Shown here in pieces: positions 17,568 through 25,826 of a stretch of 64,000 bases of DNA (position 1 is its first letter; every line of letters starts with the position of its first letter). Source of the DNA: Georgenia ruanii (lineage in GTDB: Bacteria > Actinomycetota > Actinomycetes > Actinomycetales > Actinomycetaceae); assembly GCF_009193175.1 (NCBI RefSeq), contig NZ_VUKE01000003.1:124001-188000 (forward strand). Direction: 5' to 3'. Both the position numbers and the translations under genes were made by a program. The notes under the pieces were generated by a model, which was given only the letters and a program-made list of their open reading frames with translations, was not told the DNA's origin and ran no database searches.

Positions 17568-19258
17568 CGGGCGCCCCCGATACCGACCGCCTCGGGCGCG
17601 GCGGCGGCGAACAGCGCCGCGCGGCGCACCAGGTGCGGCCCCATGACGAGGGCGTCGACCGGCGCCGAACCGAACAGCTCCAAGGCGTCGCGCGGGTCGT
17701 CGACCATGGGCCGCCCGGCGGTGTTGAGGGAGGTGTTGACGACCACCGGCAGCCCGGTGCGCCGCTCGAAGGCCCGCAGGGCGGCGCCCAGCCGGGGCTG
17801 GTCGGCGGGGTCCACCGTCTGGATCCGCGCGGTGCCGTCCACGTGCACCACCGCGGGGATCCGCTCGCGCCACTCCGGGCGCACCGTGTGGACGAAGAGC
17901 ATGTACGGGCTGGGCAGCGGCCCGTCGGTGAAGATCTCCGCGGCGCGGTCGGCGAGCACCATGGGGGCGACCGGCCGGAACTGCTCGCGGCCCTTGACCT
18001 CGTTGAGCCGCTCGAGGTTCGCCGCGACGCCCGGGTTGGCCAGCAGCGACCGCCGGCCCAGGGCCCGCGGCCCGAACTCGCTGCGCCCCTCGAACCAGGC
18101 CACCACGCCGTTGCCCGCGAGGACGTCGGCCACCTCCTCGGCCAGGTCGTCCGGGGTGGTGAAGGGCACCGCCGCGCCGCGCAGCCAGCCCGCGAGCTCG
18201 TCGTCGGACCAGCCGCGGCCCAGGCCCGCGCCGGGCATGGGCACCGGCTCCTCCCCGGCGCCGGCCGCGACCTGCAGCGCCGCGCCCAGCGCGGTGCCGG
18301 CGTCGCCCGCGGCGGGCTGGACCCACACCTCCTCGAAGGGGGTCTCGCGCCAGATGCGGGAGTTGGCCACGCAGTTCAGCGCGGTGCCCCCGGCCATGGT
18401 CAGCACCCGGTCCCCGGTCTGGGCGTGCACCCACCGGGCGAGGTCGACGAGGACCTCCTCCAGCCGTGCCTGCACCGAGCAGGCGAGGTCGGCCCACGCG
18501 CCACGCCAGGACTCCTCCTCCAGCCGGGCGTCGCGGTCGCGCGGCGGCGCCCAGCGCGCCCAGTCGGGGATGGGGGCGCGGAACCCGCCGTCGTCGGTGG
18601 CGCGGACGGTCTCGCGCAGCTCCTCCAGATGCCGGGGAGTGCCGTAGGAGGCCAGCGCCATGACCTTGTACTCGTCGGAGGAGCGCAGGAACCCCAGGTG
18701 CTCGGTGAGGGACTCGTAGAGCAGCCCGAGGGAGTGCGGCAGCTCCTGGCTGGCGAGGACCTCCAGCTCCGCGCCGACGTAGCGGCCCGCGAGGTGGGAG
18801 GCGTGCTCCCCGCGCCCGTCCAGCACCAGGACGCTGCTGCGCCGGTGCGGGGAGGCCAGCGCCCCGGAGGCGGCGTGGGCCACGTGGTGGGCGACGAAGC
18901 GCACGTTCGCCGGGTCCAGCCCCGGCAGCGCGGCGGCGAGGAACTGCGGCGCGCGCTCGGCGTAGGTCAGGCGCAGGTGGTCCCACGGGTCCTCCAGGCC
19001 CATCGCCGCGGCCGGGCGGGCCAGCGCCGGGTCGAAGGAGTAGGCGACGGCGTCGAGGTCCTCCGGGCGCAGCCCCGCCTGTCGCAGGCACCAGCGCATG
19101 GCCAGCTCCGGCAGCTCCCACGCGGCGAAGGGCACCGGCCGCTTGCCGTGCTTGCGTCGGCTGAAGCGCTCCTCCTCCGCGGCGGCCACCACCTGGCCGT
19201 CGACGACCAGCGCGGCCGAGGGATCGTGGAAGAGCGCGTTGACGCCGAGCACTCGCAT
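17564..19258 (-). CDS. O-carbamoyltransferase, NodU/CmcH family
   Basis: A 564-residue protein and first gene of the heptose operon. The N-terminal Kae1-like domain begins VLGVNALFHDPSAALV and has HHVAHAASGAL with the metal-binding histidines. The C-terminal YrdC-like domain has WFEGRSEFGPRALGRRSLLANP and KGREQFRPVAPMV. Family members make carbamoyl-AMP from carbamoyl phosphate and ATP, and pass the carbamoyl to a sugar hydroxyl, as in NodU and TobZ. The ATG follows GGAGGTCC. Downstream stop-start overlap links it to the GT2-GmhB gene, so the product glycan is probably carbamoylated. Confidence 0.92.
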   Translation of the reverse strand: MRVLGVNALFHDPSAALVVDGQVVAAAEEERFSRRKHGKRPVPFAAWELPELAMRWCLRQAGLRPEDLDAVAYSFDPALARPAAAMGLEDPWDHLRLTYAERAPQFLAAALPGLDPANVRFVAHHVAHAASGALASPHRRSSVLVLDGRGEHASHLAGRYVGAELEVLASQELPHSLGLLYESLTEHLGFLRSSDEYKVMALASYGTPRHLEELRETVRATDDGGFRAPIPDWARWAPPRDRDARLEEESWRGAWADLACSVQARLEEVLVDLARWVHAQTGDRVLTMAGGTALNCVANSRIWRETPFEEVWVQPAAGDAGTALGAALQVAAGAGEEPVPMPGAGLGRGWSDDELAGWLRGAAVPFTTPDDLAEEVADVLAGNGVVAWFEGRSEFGPRALGRRSLLANPGVAANLERLNEVKGREQFRPVAPMVLADRAAEIFTDGPLPSPYMLFVHTVRPEWRERIPAVVHVDGTARIQTVDPADQPRLGAALRAFERRTGLPVVVNTSLNTAGRPMVDDPRDALELFGSAPVDALVMGPHLVRRAALFAAAAPEAVGIGGAR

Positions 19259-19285
19259 GAGTGGCGGACCTCCGGGTCGTCGGTC

Positions 19286-19332
19286 AGAGTCGACGAGTCA
19301 CCTATGGGTGATTCACATCACACGCCGACTCT
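19286..19332. promoter_or_regulatory. nested inverted repeats in a divergent promoter region
   Basis: Between the carbamoyltransferase and aldehyde dehydrogenase starts lie outer arms AGAGTCG (19286-19292) and CGACTCT (19326-19332), enclosing the palindrome TCACC-TATG-GGTGA (19298-19311). Such an arrangement could be a regulator site controlling both directions. No regulator gene adjoins it and no clear -35/-10 pair could be assigned. Confidence 0.4.
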
Positions 19333-19377
19333 GGGGCAGAGAACCACTTCTCGCACTTCGAGGCAATGGGAGGCCGG

Positions 19378-20877
19378 ATGACCACGACGCCCGCCGTCCG
19401 CTCGCAGGAAATCGCCGAAAAACGGCCATATCGGCTCGGTTCGCATCACCTCGCCGGCCGCGACGTGCCGGCCGCGGGCACCCGCGAGGTGCGCCGCGCC
19501 GACCCGGCCACCGGCGCCCCCGCGGCGGTGGTCGTGCCGGCGACCGCGCAGGAGGTGGCGGCCGCCGTCGCCGCCGCCGACGAGGCGCGGGCCGGCTGGC
19601 GGCGCACCCCGCCGGGGGAGCGGGCGGCGGCGCTGCGCCGGGCGGCGGAGGCGGTGCGCGCGGCCGCCGAGGAGCTGGGTGCCGCGCTCGCGGCGAGCAC
19701 CGGACGGCTGCTCGGCCAGTCCACCGAGTCCGCCCTCGTGGCGGCCGACCTGCTCGAGGAGGCCGCCACCGCCGGGCTGGGGCCCGCCGGCCGCACCCTC
19801 GCCGGGGCGGCGTCCGCGCTCGACGTGGTGCGCCGCGAGCCGCACGGCGTCGTCGCCGTCATCACCCCGTGGAACGACCCCTACCCGGCGGCCGCCGGGC
19901 TGCTCGCCGCGGCGCTGGTCCCCGGCAACACCGTCGTCCACAAGCCCTCCGAGCGCAGCGCCGTGCCCGGCTGGCGCCTCGCCCGGCTGGTCGCGACGGC
20001 CCTGCCGCCGGGCGTGCTCGACGTCGTCAACGGCGACGGCGAGACCGGCGCGGCGCTCGCGGCCGACCCCCGGGTTGCGCTCGTCGCGCACGTCGGCTCC
20101 ACCGCGTCCGGACGGGCCATCGCCCAGGCCGTGGGGGCGCGCGGGGCCCGGCTGCTGCGCGAGAACGGCGGCAAGGACCCCCTCCTCGTCGACGCCGGGG
20201 TGGACCCGGCGTGGGCCGCCCGGCAGATCGCCACCGGCGCCTTCACCAACACCGGCCAGCTGTGCACCTCCGTGGAGCGGGTCTACGTGCACGAGTCCGT
20301 GGCCGACGACGTCCTCGCCGCCCTCGTCGAGGTGGCCGCCGGCATGCGGGTCGGGCCGCCCACCGAGGGGGAGACCGAGCTGGGCCCGCTCGTCGACGAC
20401 GCCCAGCTCGCCGTCGTCGACGCCCACGTGCGTGCCGCGCTCGCCGCCGGGGCGCGGTGCCTCGCGGGCGGGGCGCCGCTGGACCGCCCGGGCAGCTACT
20501 ACCCGCCGACCGTGCTGGACGGGTGCACCGACGACATGGATGTCATGCGCGAGGAGACCTTCGGCCCCGTGGCGGCGGTGACCCGGGTGGCCAGCTTCGA
20601 GGAGGGGCTGCGCCGGGCGGGCTCCGGGCGCTACGGGCTGGCCGCCACGGTGCTCACCCCGGACCTCGGGCACGCGCTGCGCGCGGCGGACGAGCTCGAG
20701 GTGGGCACCGTCAAGATCAACGCCGTCTTCGGCGGCGCGCCGGGCGGCTCGGCCGATCCGCGCCGGGACAGCGGAGCCGGCGCCGGGTACGGGCCGGACC
20801 TGCTCGCGGCGATGACCCAGCTCAAGGCCGTGCACCTGGAGGCGCTGCCGACGGGCGGGACATCGAGCGTGGCCTGA
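19378..20877 (+). CDS. NAD(P)-dependent aldehyde dehydrogenase
   Basis: A 499-residue enzyme of the ALDH superfamily. The general-base Glu262 lies in RENGGKDP and nucleophile Cys296 in NTGQLCTS. VITPWNDPYP and HKPSERSA are the cofactor-region blocks, and EETFGPVAAV is near the C-terminus. Two ATGs are possible; that at 19378 is chosen because GGGAGG stands directly before it, while the one at 19366 has no such site. It oxidises an aldehyde to an acid with NAD(P). The substrate is unknown. It is divergent from the heptose operon and may share its control region. Confidence 0.9.
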   Translation: MTTTPAVRSQEIAEKRPYRLGSHHLAGRDVPAAGTREVRRADPATGAPAAVVVPATAQEVAAAVAAADEARAGWRRTPPGERAAALRRAAEAVRAAAEELGAALAASTGRLLGQSTESALVAADLLEEAATAGLGPAGRTLAGAASALDVVRREPHGVVAVITPWNDPYPAAAGLLAAALVPGNTVVHKPSERSAVPGWRLARLVATALPPGVLDVVNGDGETGAALAADPRVALVAHVGSTASGRAIAQAVGARGARLLRENGGKDPLLVDAGVDPAWAARQIATGAFTNTGQLCTSVERVYVHESVADDVLAALVEVAAGMRVGPPTEGETELGPLVDDAQLAVVDAHVRAALAAGARCLAGGAPLDRPGSYYPPTVLDGCTDDMDVMREETFGPVAAVTRVASFEEGLRRAGSGRYGLAATVLTPDLGHALRAADELEVGTVKINAVFGGAPGGSADPRRDSGAGAGYGPDLLAAMTQLKAVHLEALPTGGTSSVA

Positions 20878-20921
20878 CCCGGCGCGCCGCCGGGGCGCCG
20901 CCCCGGCCCGCGGCAGCCTCG

Positions 20922-20971
20922 GCCGCGCCGGCACGCGGCCGGCTCAGCCGCGCCGGCACGCGGCCGGCTCA
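20922..20971. repeat. 25-bp tandem duplication between convergent genes
   Basis: Two exact 25-base copies (20922-20946, 20947-20971) follow the aldehyde dehydrogenase and run into the stop codon of the GntR gene. Each copy contains GCCGGC-ACGC-GGCCGGC-like complementary arms able to form a GC hairpin, so the pair may serve as a bidirectional terminator. There is no T-run. Confidence 0.55.
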
Positions 20972-21334
20972 GCCGCGAGCGCCCGCGCCCAGCCGCCGGA
21001 CCTCGTCCACCGCCTGGTCGAGCGTCAGCCCGAGCTCGGCCGTGCGGCGGAGGTACTGCCGCGCCGCCGCCCGGGCCTCGCGCTCGCGGTCGGCACCGCG
21101 GGCCGTCACGAAGGTCCCGCGCCGTCCGCGGCTGACGATGAGCCCGGCCTGCTCGAGCTCCCGGTAGGCCCGCGCCACGGTGTTGACCGCGAGGCCCAGG
21201 TCCTCCGCCATGCGGCGCATCGGCTGGAGCCGGTGCCCGGCCGGCAAGGTGCCGTCGTCGATCGCCGCCGCGAGCTGGGACCGGACCTGCTCGTAGGGCG
21301 GGACGTGCGAGGCGGCGTCGACGACGACGATCAC
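20969..21334 (-). CDS. GntR family transcriptional regulator, YtrA-like
   Basis: A 121-residue protein: residues ~10-78 are a GntR winged helix (YEQVRSQLAAAID, LQPMRRMAEDLGLAVNTVARAYRELEQ, GRRGTFV). A short helical tail without a ligand domain follows, as in the YtrA subfamily, which commonly controls adjacent ABC or membrane genes. The GTG start overlaps the stop of the upstream membrane-protein gene (GTGA), so the two are coupled. The likely target is the AT-rich inverted repeat ahead of that operon. Confidence 0.88.
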   Translation of the reverse strand: MIVVVDAASHVPPYEQVRSQLAAAIDDGTLPAGHRLQPMRRMAEDLGLAVNTVARAYRELEQAGLIVSRGRRGTFVTARGADREREARAAARQYLRRTAELGLTLDQAVDEVRRLGAGARG

Positions 21335-22263
21335 GACCGCACCCCCGGACCGGGGCCGCCCCAGAGCCGCTGCCGGAAGTACCGCTCCGGCCGCTGGGCC
21401 GCCGACACGGTCGCCGCGACCAGGACGACGACCAGCACGCCGAACAGCACGGCGGCCACCAGGCCGGCCACGAGCCCGACCGCCGGGTTCGCCGGCCAGC
21501 CGCCCTCGAGACCCGCGCCGACGACGCCGAGGAGCACGAGCGGGGCGACGACCCCGATCGTCAGTGGCACGGTCACCATGTCCCGCAGGGCGCGGGCGCG
21601 CAGCGCGTCGTCCCAGGCCAGCTCGAGCGTCGTCTCGGCGCGCTGTGGTCGCGCCAGGACGCGCCGCGCCAGGGCCTCGTCGAGGGCCGCCACGGCGGCA
21701 GGCGCGACCGCGGCGAGGACGAACGCCAGCGGCGGCGGGTCACCGAGGTCCACGGCGCCGGTCGCGTCGAGCACGACAAGAGCGAGGGACAGGGTGGCCG
21801 CGACACCCGCGGCCACCCAGGCGCCGACCCGCTCCATCGGCGGGACGTAGTCGCGGTGCGCCGGCGTCGACGCCCGCGCGATCCGCACCGCGGCGCGCGG
21901 CGCCCGCCCGAGGGTCCCGTACACGGCCGCCGCGGCGGCGCCGAGGGCGCGCCCACCGAGCACCGCCACGAGCACCCACATGAGGTCGTACTGCCCGGGC
22001 TCGCCGGCGGTCCCGAGCGGCGCGACCGCGAGGAGCGTCGCCAGCCCCGCCGCCGTGCCGGTGGCCGAGGCGACCAGCTCGCGGTGCGCCAGCCGTCGGA
22101 CGACGACGGCGCCGACCGGCGGGTCGAGCGCGAGATCGACCTTGCGTGCCACCCGGTGCGCCAGGCGCCGCCGTCCCCGGCCGGCCAGCGCGGTCAGGCC
22201 CGGGGCGGCAGCGGCGCCGAGGATCACGACGGCGAGCAGGAGGACGAGTGCGTGCCGATCCAT
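21331..22263 (-). CDS. multi-pass membrane protein co-transcribed with GntR regulator
   Basis: A 310-residue integral membrane protein. An N-terminal hydrophobic segment (LVLLLAVVILGAAAAPG) is followed by at least five more, the last being GLVAGLVAAVLFGVLVVVLVAA, then a short basic tail. A cytoplasmic stretch with many Arg/Asp lies in the middle. ATG at 22263 has AAGGGG upstream. I do not recognise the family. Pairing with a YtrA-type regulator suggests a stress-inducible envelope function, which is inference. Confidence 0.75.
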   Translation of the reverse strand: MDRHALVLLLAVVILGAAAAPGLTALAGRGRRRLAHRVARKVDLALDPPVGAVVVRRLAHRELVASATGTAAGLATLLAVAPLGTAGEPGQYDLMWVLVAVLGGRALGAAAAAVYGTLGRAPRAAVRIARASTPAHRDYVPPMERVGAWVAAGVAATLSLALVVLDATGAVDLGDPPPLAFVLAAVAPAAVAALDEALARRVLARPQRAETTLELAWDDALRARALRDMVTVPLTIGVVAPLVLLGVVGAGLEGGWPANPAVGLVAGLVAAVLFGVLVVVLVAATVSAAQRPERYFRQRLWGGPGPGVRS

Positions 22264-22277
22264 CAACAACCCCTTTC

Positions 22278-22317
22278 GTATCAGTCTTGGCTCAAGGTAG
22301 CACAACAATATTGATAC
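22278..22317 (-). promoter_or_regulatory. AT-rich inverted repeat upstream of membrane protein-GntR operon
   Basis: GTATCA (22278-22283) and TGATAC (22312-22317) form inverted arms 34 bases apart centre to centre. Between them lies the 8-base palindrome CAATATTG. The local A+T content is far above that of the surroundings, as expected for a promoter. It begins 14 bases ahead of the ATG and is the best candidate operator for the GntR protein encoded downstream. Confidence 0.45.
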
Positions 22318-22322
22318 AAAGA

Positions 22323-22352
22323 GCCCGGGTGCCCGGGTGCCCGGGTGCCCGG
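22323..22352. repeat. 8-bp microsatellite GCCCGGGT
   Basis: The unit GCCCGGGT is repeated three times and then partly a fourth time, directly after the AT-rich promoter region. The unit contains the self-complementary CCCGGG. Copy number may vary between strains. Confidence 0.6.
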
Positions 22353-22445
22353 ACGCCGGGCGAGCGCGCCCCACGCTCCGACGGCACTGGTCCCGTATGT
22401 CGGCGCAGGAGGGCCGGCGTACGGTCGAGCGCAGGAGGCGCCGCC

Positions 22446-22859
22446 ATGACCGCAACGACCGTCGCGCCGCCCGCACACGCGAGCGAGGACCCGCTGGCGC
22501 AGGCGCTCGAGCGGCTGAGGGACGCCCTGCGCGAGCTCGTCCAGAGCGCCATCCGCTACGCCGTCGTGAAGGTTGCCGGCCGGGTCGGGGAGGTCCTCGC
22601 GGACCTCGACGTCGGCGTGGTCCCGAAGGGCATGCTCGGCGGCGCGATCGTCGAGGGGGTGCAGGCCTTCGCCGCCGGCAAGAGCCCGGTGTGGGCGGCC
22701 GCCCGGGGGGCCTGGAAGGGTGCCGAGACCAAGACCAAGGTCCTCGTCGTCCTGACCGTGGTGCTGCTCGTGCTCCTGCTCCCGGTCGTCCTGGTCCTCC
22801 TCCTGCTCGCGCTCCTCGTGGCCGGGATCGTGGCCGCCATCCGCGCGGCCACCCGGTGA
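22446..22859 (+). CDS. small membrane-anchored hypothetical protein
   Basis: A 137-residue protein with an amphipathic N-terminal two thirds and a strongly hydrophobic C-terminal region: two adjacent segments of Val/Leu (from KVLVVLTVVL onward) end in a short basic tail. AGGAGG lies before the ATG. The layout suggests a cytoplasmic helical part held to the membrane by a C-terminal hairpin. It is alone between divergent and unrelated genes. No family recognised. Confidence 0.65.
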   Translation: MTATTVAPPAHASEDPLAQALERLRDALRELVQSAIRYAVVKVAGRVGEVLADLDVGVVPKGMLGGAIVEGVQAFAAGKSPVWAAARGAWKGAETKTKVLVVLTVVLLVLLLPVVLVLLLLALLVAGIVAAIRAATR

Positions 22860-23020
22860 GGTGAGCGGACGGCGTGCGGACCCCGCCCCTGCCCGGCGTC
22901 GTCCACGACCAGGGGCGTGCGGCCTGGTGCCCCGGCAGCGGCGCATCCCGGCCTCTCCCGCCCCCGGGCGCCGGGGCGCACCCGCTCGCGCGGCGCAAGT
23001 GCCCGTCGCAGACTGAGCCG

Positions 23021-24592
23021 ATGAGCGCCGCCGCCGCCGCGCCCCTCGCCCTGGTGACCGGAGCCACCGGGTACATCGGCGGACGGCTGGTGCCCGAGCT
23101 CCTCGACGCCGGCTACCGGGTGCGGGCCATGGCCCGCCACCCCGACCGGCTCGAGGGCCGCGACTGGCGCACGCGGGTGGAGGTCGTCGCCGCCGACGCG
23201 ACGAACCCGGAGGACCTCGCCCGCGCCCTCGCCGGTGTCGACGTCGCCTACTACCTCATCCACGCCCTCGGCACCGGCGCGGCCTTCGGCCGGCGCGACC
23301 GCGCCACCGCGCGCCGCTTCGCCGTCGCCGCCCGCGAGGCCGGCGTGCGGCGCATCGTCTACCTCGGCGGCCTGCACCCGGGGGAGGAGAGCCTCTCCCC
23401 GCACCTGGAGTCGCGCCGCGAGGTCGGCGAGATCCTCCTCGCCAGCGGGGTGCCCACCACCGTGCTCCAGGCCGCGGTGATCATCGGCTCGGGCAGCGCC
23501 TCGTTCGAGATGATGCGCTACCTCACCGAGCGGCTGCCGGCCATGGTGGCGCCGCGGTGGATCGGCAACCGCATCCAGCCCATCGCCGTCCGGGACGTGC
23601 TGCGCTATCTCGTCGGCTCGGCCGCGATGCCGCCGCAGGTGAGCCGGGCCTTCGACATCGGCGGCCCCGACGTCCTCACCTACCGCCAGATGATGCAGCG
23701 CTACGCCGCCGTGGCCGGCCTGCCGCCGCGGGTGATCCGCGCCGTCCCGGTGCTCACCCCGCGCCTGGCCAGCCTGTGGGTCGGGCTGGTCACGCCGGTT
23801 CCGTCCGGCATCGCGCGCCCGCTGGTCGGCTCGCTGGTCCACGAGGTCGTCGCCAAGGAGCACGACATCGCGGCCCACGTGCCCGACCCGCCGGAGGGCC
23901 TCGTCGGCTTCGACCGGGCCGTGGAGCTGGCGCTGGCCAAGATCCGCGAGTTCGACGTGCGCACCTCCTGGCGCTCGGCCTCCACCGAGGGCGCGCCGTC
24001 CGACCCGCTGCCGGAGGACCCCGCCTGGGCCGGCGGGAGCCTGGAGGTGGACGAGCGCGCCGGGGCCGTCGCCGCCGACCCGCAGGCGCTGTGGTCGGTC
24101 ATCGAGGGCATCGGCGGGGCGCACGGCTGGTACTCCTGGCGGCTGGGCTGGGTGGCCCGCGGGGTCATGGACCGCGTCTTCGGCGGCCCGGGACTGCGCC
24201 GCGGGCGCCGCGACCCGCACCACCTCGCCGTCGGCGACGCCCTGGACTGGTGGCGGGTGGAGAAGATCGAGCCCGGCCGGCTGCTGCGGCTGCGGGCCGA
24301 GATGCGCCTGCCCGGCCTGGCCTGGCTCGAGCTGGGCGTGGAGAGCGACGACGGCGCCACGGTGTTCCGGCAGCGGGCCATCTACCACCCGCGCGGCCTG
24401 CTCGGCCAGCTCTACTGGTGGGCGGTGTACCCCTTCCACGGGATCGTCTTCGGCGGCATGCAGCGCAACATCGCCCGGGCGGCCGAGGCCGAGGCCGCGG
24501 CCGGTGCGCCCGGGCCGACGGCGCCGGCCCCGGGCGGGGACCGGTCGCACGGGAGCGGCGCCGCGGGGAAATCACGCGGGGAAATCAGTTGA
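23021..24592 (+). CDS. SDR family NAD(P)-binding protein with DUF2867 domain
   Basis: A 523-residue two-domain protein. Residues 1 to ~300 are an atypical SDR: LVTGATGYIGGRLVPELL gives the cofactor motif, and YLGGLHPGEESLSPHLESR and the following helix match NmrA/TMR-like reductases. Residues ~330-495 fit the DUF2867 domain (WYSWRLGWVARG, GDALDWWRVEKIEPGRLLRLRAEMRLPG), which resembles a SRPBCC lipid pocket. The ribosome site is weak; the ATG at 23021 matches family starts. A Gly/Pro-rich tail is added. Function unknown. Confidence 0.85.
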   Translation: MSAAAAAPLALVTGATGYIGGRLVPELLDAGYRVRAMARHPDRLEGRDWRTRVEVVAADATNPEDLARALAGVDVAYYLIHALGTGAAFGRRDRATARRFAVAAREAGVRRIVYLGGLHPGEESLSPHLESRREVGEILLASGVPTTVLQAAVIIGSGSASFEMMRYLTERLPAMVAPRWIGNRIQPIAVRDVLRYLVGSAAMPPQVSRAFDIGGPDVLTYRQMMQRYAAVAGLPPRVIRAVPVLTPRLASLWVGLVTPVPSGIARPLVGSLVHEVVAKEHDIAAHVPDPPEGLVGFDRAVELALAKIREFDVRTSWRSASTEGAPSDPLPEDPAWAGGSLEVDERAGAVAADPQALWSVIEGIGGAHGWYSWRLGWVARGVMDRVFGGPGLRRGRRDPHHLAVGDALDWWRVEKIEPGRLLRLRAEMRLPGLAWLELGVESDDGATVFRQRAIYHPRGLLGQLYWWAVYPFHGIVFGGMQRNIARAAEAEAAAGAPGPTAPAPGGDRSHGSGAAGKSRGEIS

Positions 24593-24627
24593 CGGCCGGC
24601 TGCGCGGGCCACGCCAATAGGGGAGTG

Positions 24628-25185
24628 GTGACACCCCGGGCAGTCGTGCTGGTGGAGGGGAACAGCGACCGGACGGCGCTGCTCACCCTCGCCGCGCGCA
24701 CCGGCCGGGACCTCGCCGCCGACGGCGTCGAGGTCGTCGCGATGGGCGGTATCACCAACACGCGCGCGTTCGCCGCGCGCTACGGGCCCCGCGGGCTGGG
24801 CGTGCCGCTCGCGGGGCTCTACGACGCCCCCGAGGAGACCCACCTGCGCCGCGGCCTGGCGGCGGCCGGCCTGCCCGCCGCCCTCGAGCCCGGGGCGCTG
24901 CCCGCCCTGGGCTTCTTCGCGTGCACCGCGGACCTGGAGGACGAGCTCATCCGCGCCCTCGGCGTGGCGGCCGTCGAGGAGGTCATCGCGGCCGCGGGCG
25001 AGGCGCGCTCGCTGCGACTCCTCGCCGGCATGCCCGCCCAGCGCACCTGGACCCGCGAGGCGGTGCTGCGTCGCTTCCTCGGCGTCCGGTCGGGGCGCAA
25101 GGCGCGCTATGCCGCGCTGCTGGTGGCGGCGCTGGACCCGGGACGGGTGCCCGCCCCGCTCGCCGGGGTGCTCGCCCGGGTGTGA
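24628..25185 (+). CDS. stand-alone TOPRIM-domain protein, OLD nuclease-like
   Basis: A 185-residue protein beginning AVVLVEGNSDRTALL, the acidic TOPRIM start (Glu, then Asp), and continuing VVAMGGITNTRAF and GLYDAPEE, which provide the later acidic residues. Then come CTADLEDELIRALG and FLGVRSGRKARYA, conserved in actinobacterial OLD-type TOPRIM proteins without an ATPase. It may be a nuclease or nucleotidyl-transfer enzyme. Start uncertain: two adjacent GTG codons at 24625 and 24628 follow AGGGGA. Confidence 0.8.
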   Translation: MTPRAVVLVEGNSDRTALLTLAARTGRDLAADGVEVVAMGGITNTRAFAARYGPRGLGVPLAGLYDAPEETHLRRGLAAAGLPAALEPGALPALGFFACTADLEDELIRALGVAAVEEVIAAAGEARSLRLLAGMPAQRTWTREAVLRRFLGVRSGRKARYAALLVAALDPGRVPAPLAGVLARV

Positions 25186-25201
25186 GCGCGGCGGCCGACC
25201 G

Positions 25202-25738
25202 CTAGGGCCGGACCCGGCCGGCCTGGGAGGCGGGCGGCTGCGGCGACGGCGTCAGCGGGGCCACGGTGCCGGTGCGGTCGAACTCCTCGGCCATCGCCAG
25301 GAGGAAGGCGACCACCGCCGGCCGGCAGTGCTCGGGCACCGCGCCGGCGATCTCTCCCATGCGCTCGTGCATGTGCCCGAGCCGCTCGCGGACCTCGGCG
25401 TGCGCGTGCGCCGTCGCCCGCACCACCAGGGAGCGCCGGTCGCGCGGGTGCGGGGAGCGCACCAGGTGCCCGGAGGCGGTCAGCCGGTCGAGCAGCTTGG
25501 TCGTCGAGGCGGTGGAGATGTGCAGCCGCGAGGCGATCATGCGCGGCGTGGCGGGCGTCTCCGTCCGCTCGGCGGCGATGACGACCTGGAGGGCCTGCAG
25601 GTCGGTGACGTTCATGTCCATGTCGGCGCTCATCCGCCGGCGCATCTCCTCGTCGGCGCGCCGGAACCGCCGCAGCGCCCGCAGCACGGCGACGGTCTCC
25701 TCGCCGTCGGCGTACCAGTAGTGCGCGCGGTCGGCCAT
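25202..25738 (-). CDS. MarR family regulator divergent from the carotenoid operon
   Basis: A 178-residue winged-helix protein: TDLQALQVVIAA, TPRMIASRLHISTASTTKLLDRLTASG (recognition helix) and HPRDRRSLVVRAT (wing) are plain MarR elements, followed by a dimerisation helix and a Pro-rich tail. It is placed head-to-head with the crt operon, as CrtR is in Corynebacterium glutamicum, where a MarR protein represses crtE and responds to prenyl diphosphates. By analogy it probably represses this operon and itself via the palindrome at 25778-25792. Confidence 0.88.
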   Translation of the reverse strand: MADRAHYWYADGEETVAVLRALRRFRRADEEMRRRMSADMDMNVTDLQALQVVIAAERTETPATPRMIASRLHISTASTTKLLDRLTASGHLVRSPHPRDRRSLVVRATAHAHAEVRERLGHMHERMGEIAGAVPEHCRPAVVAFLLAMAEEFDRTGTVAPLTPSPQPPASQAGRVRP

Positions 25739-25777
25739 GCGGGCGAGGCTACCACCCGAAATCTCCCCTAGCGTTTA

Positions 25778-25792
25778 ACTAGCCTGGCTAGT
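25778..25792. promoter_or_regulatory. perfect palindrome, likely MarR operator of crt operon
   Basis: ACTAGCC-T-GGCTAGT is a perfect 7-base inverted repeat around one base, in the 88-base gap between the regulator and the Idi-like gene. It is A+T-richer than its surroundings and overlaps TAGTAAT, a possible -10 for the crt direction, and TAGTTAA on the other strand. Binding there would block both promoters. Confidence 0.65.
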
Positions 25793-25826
25793 AATCTCCT
25801 TCGCACCGGCCCACCCAGGAGGAGCC

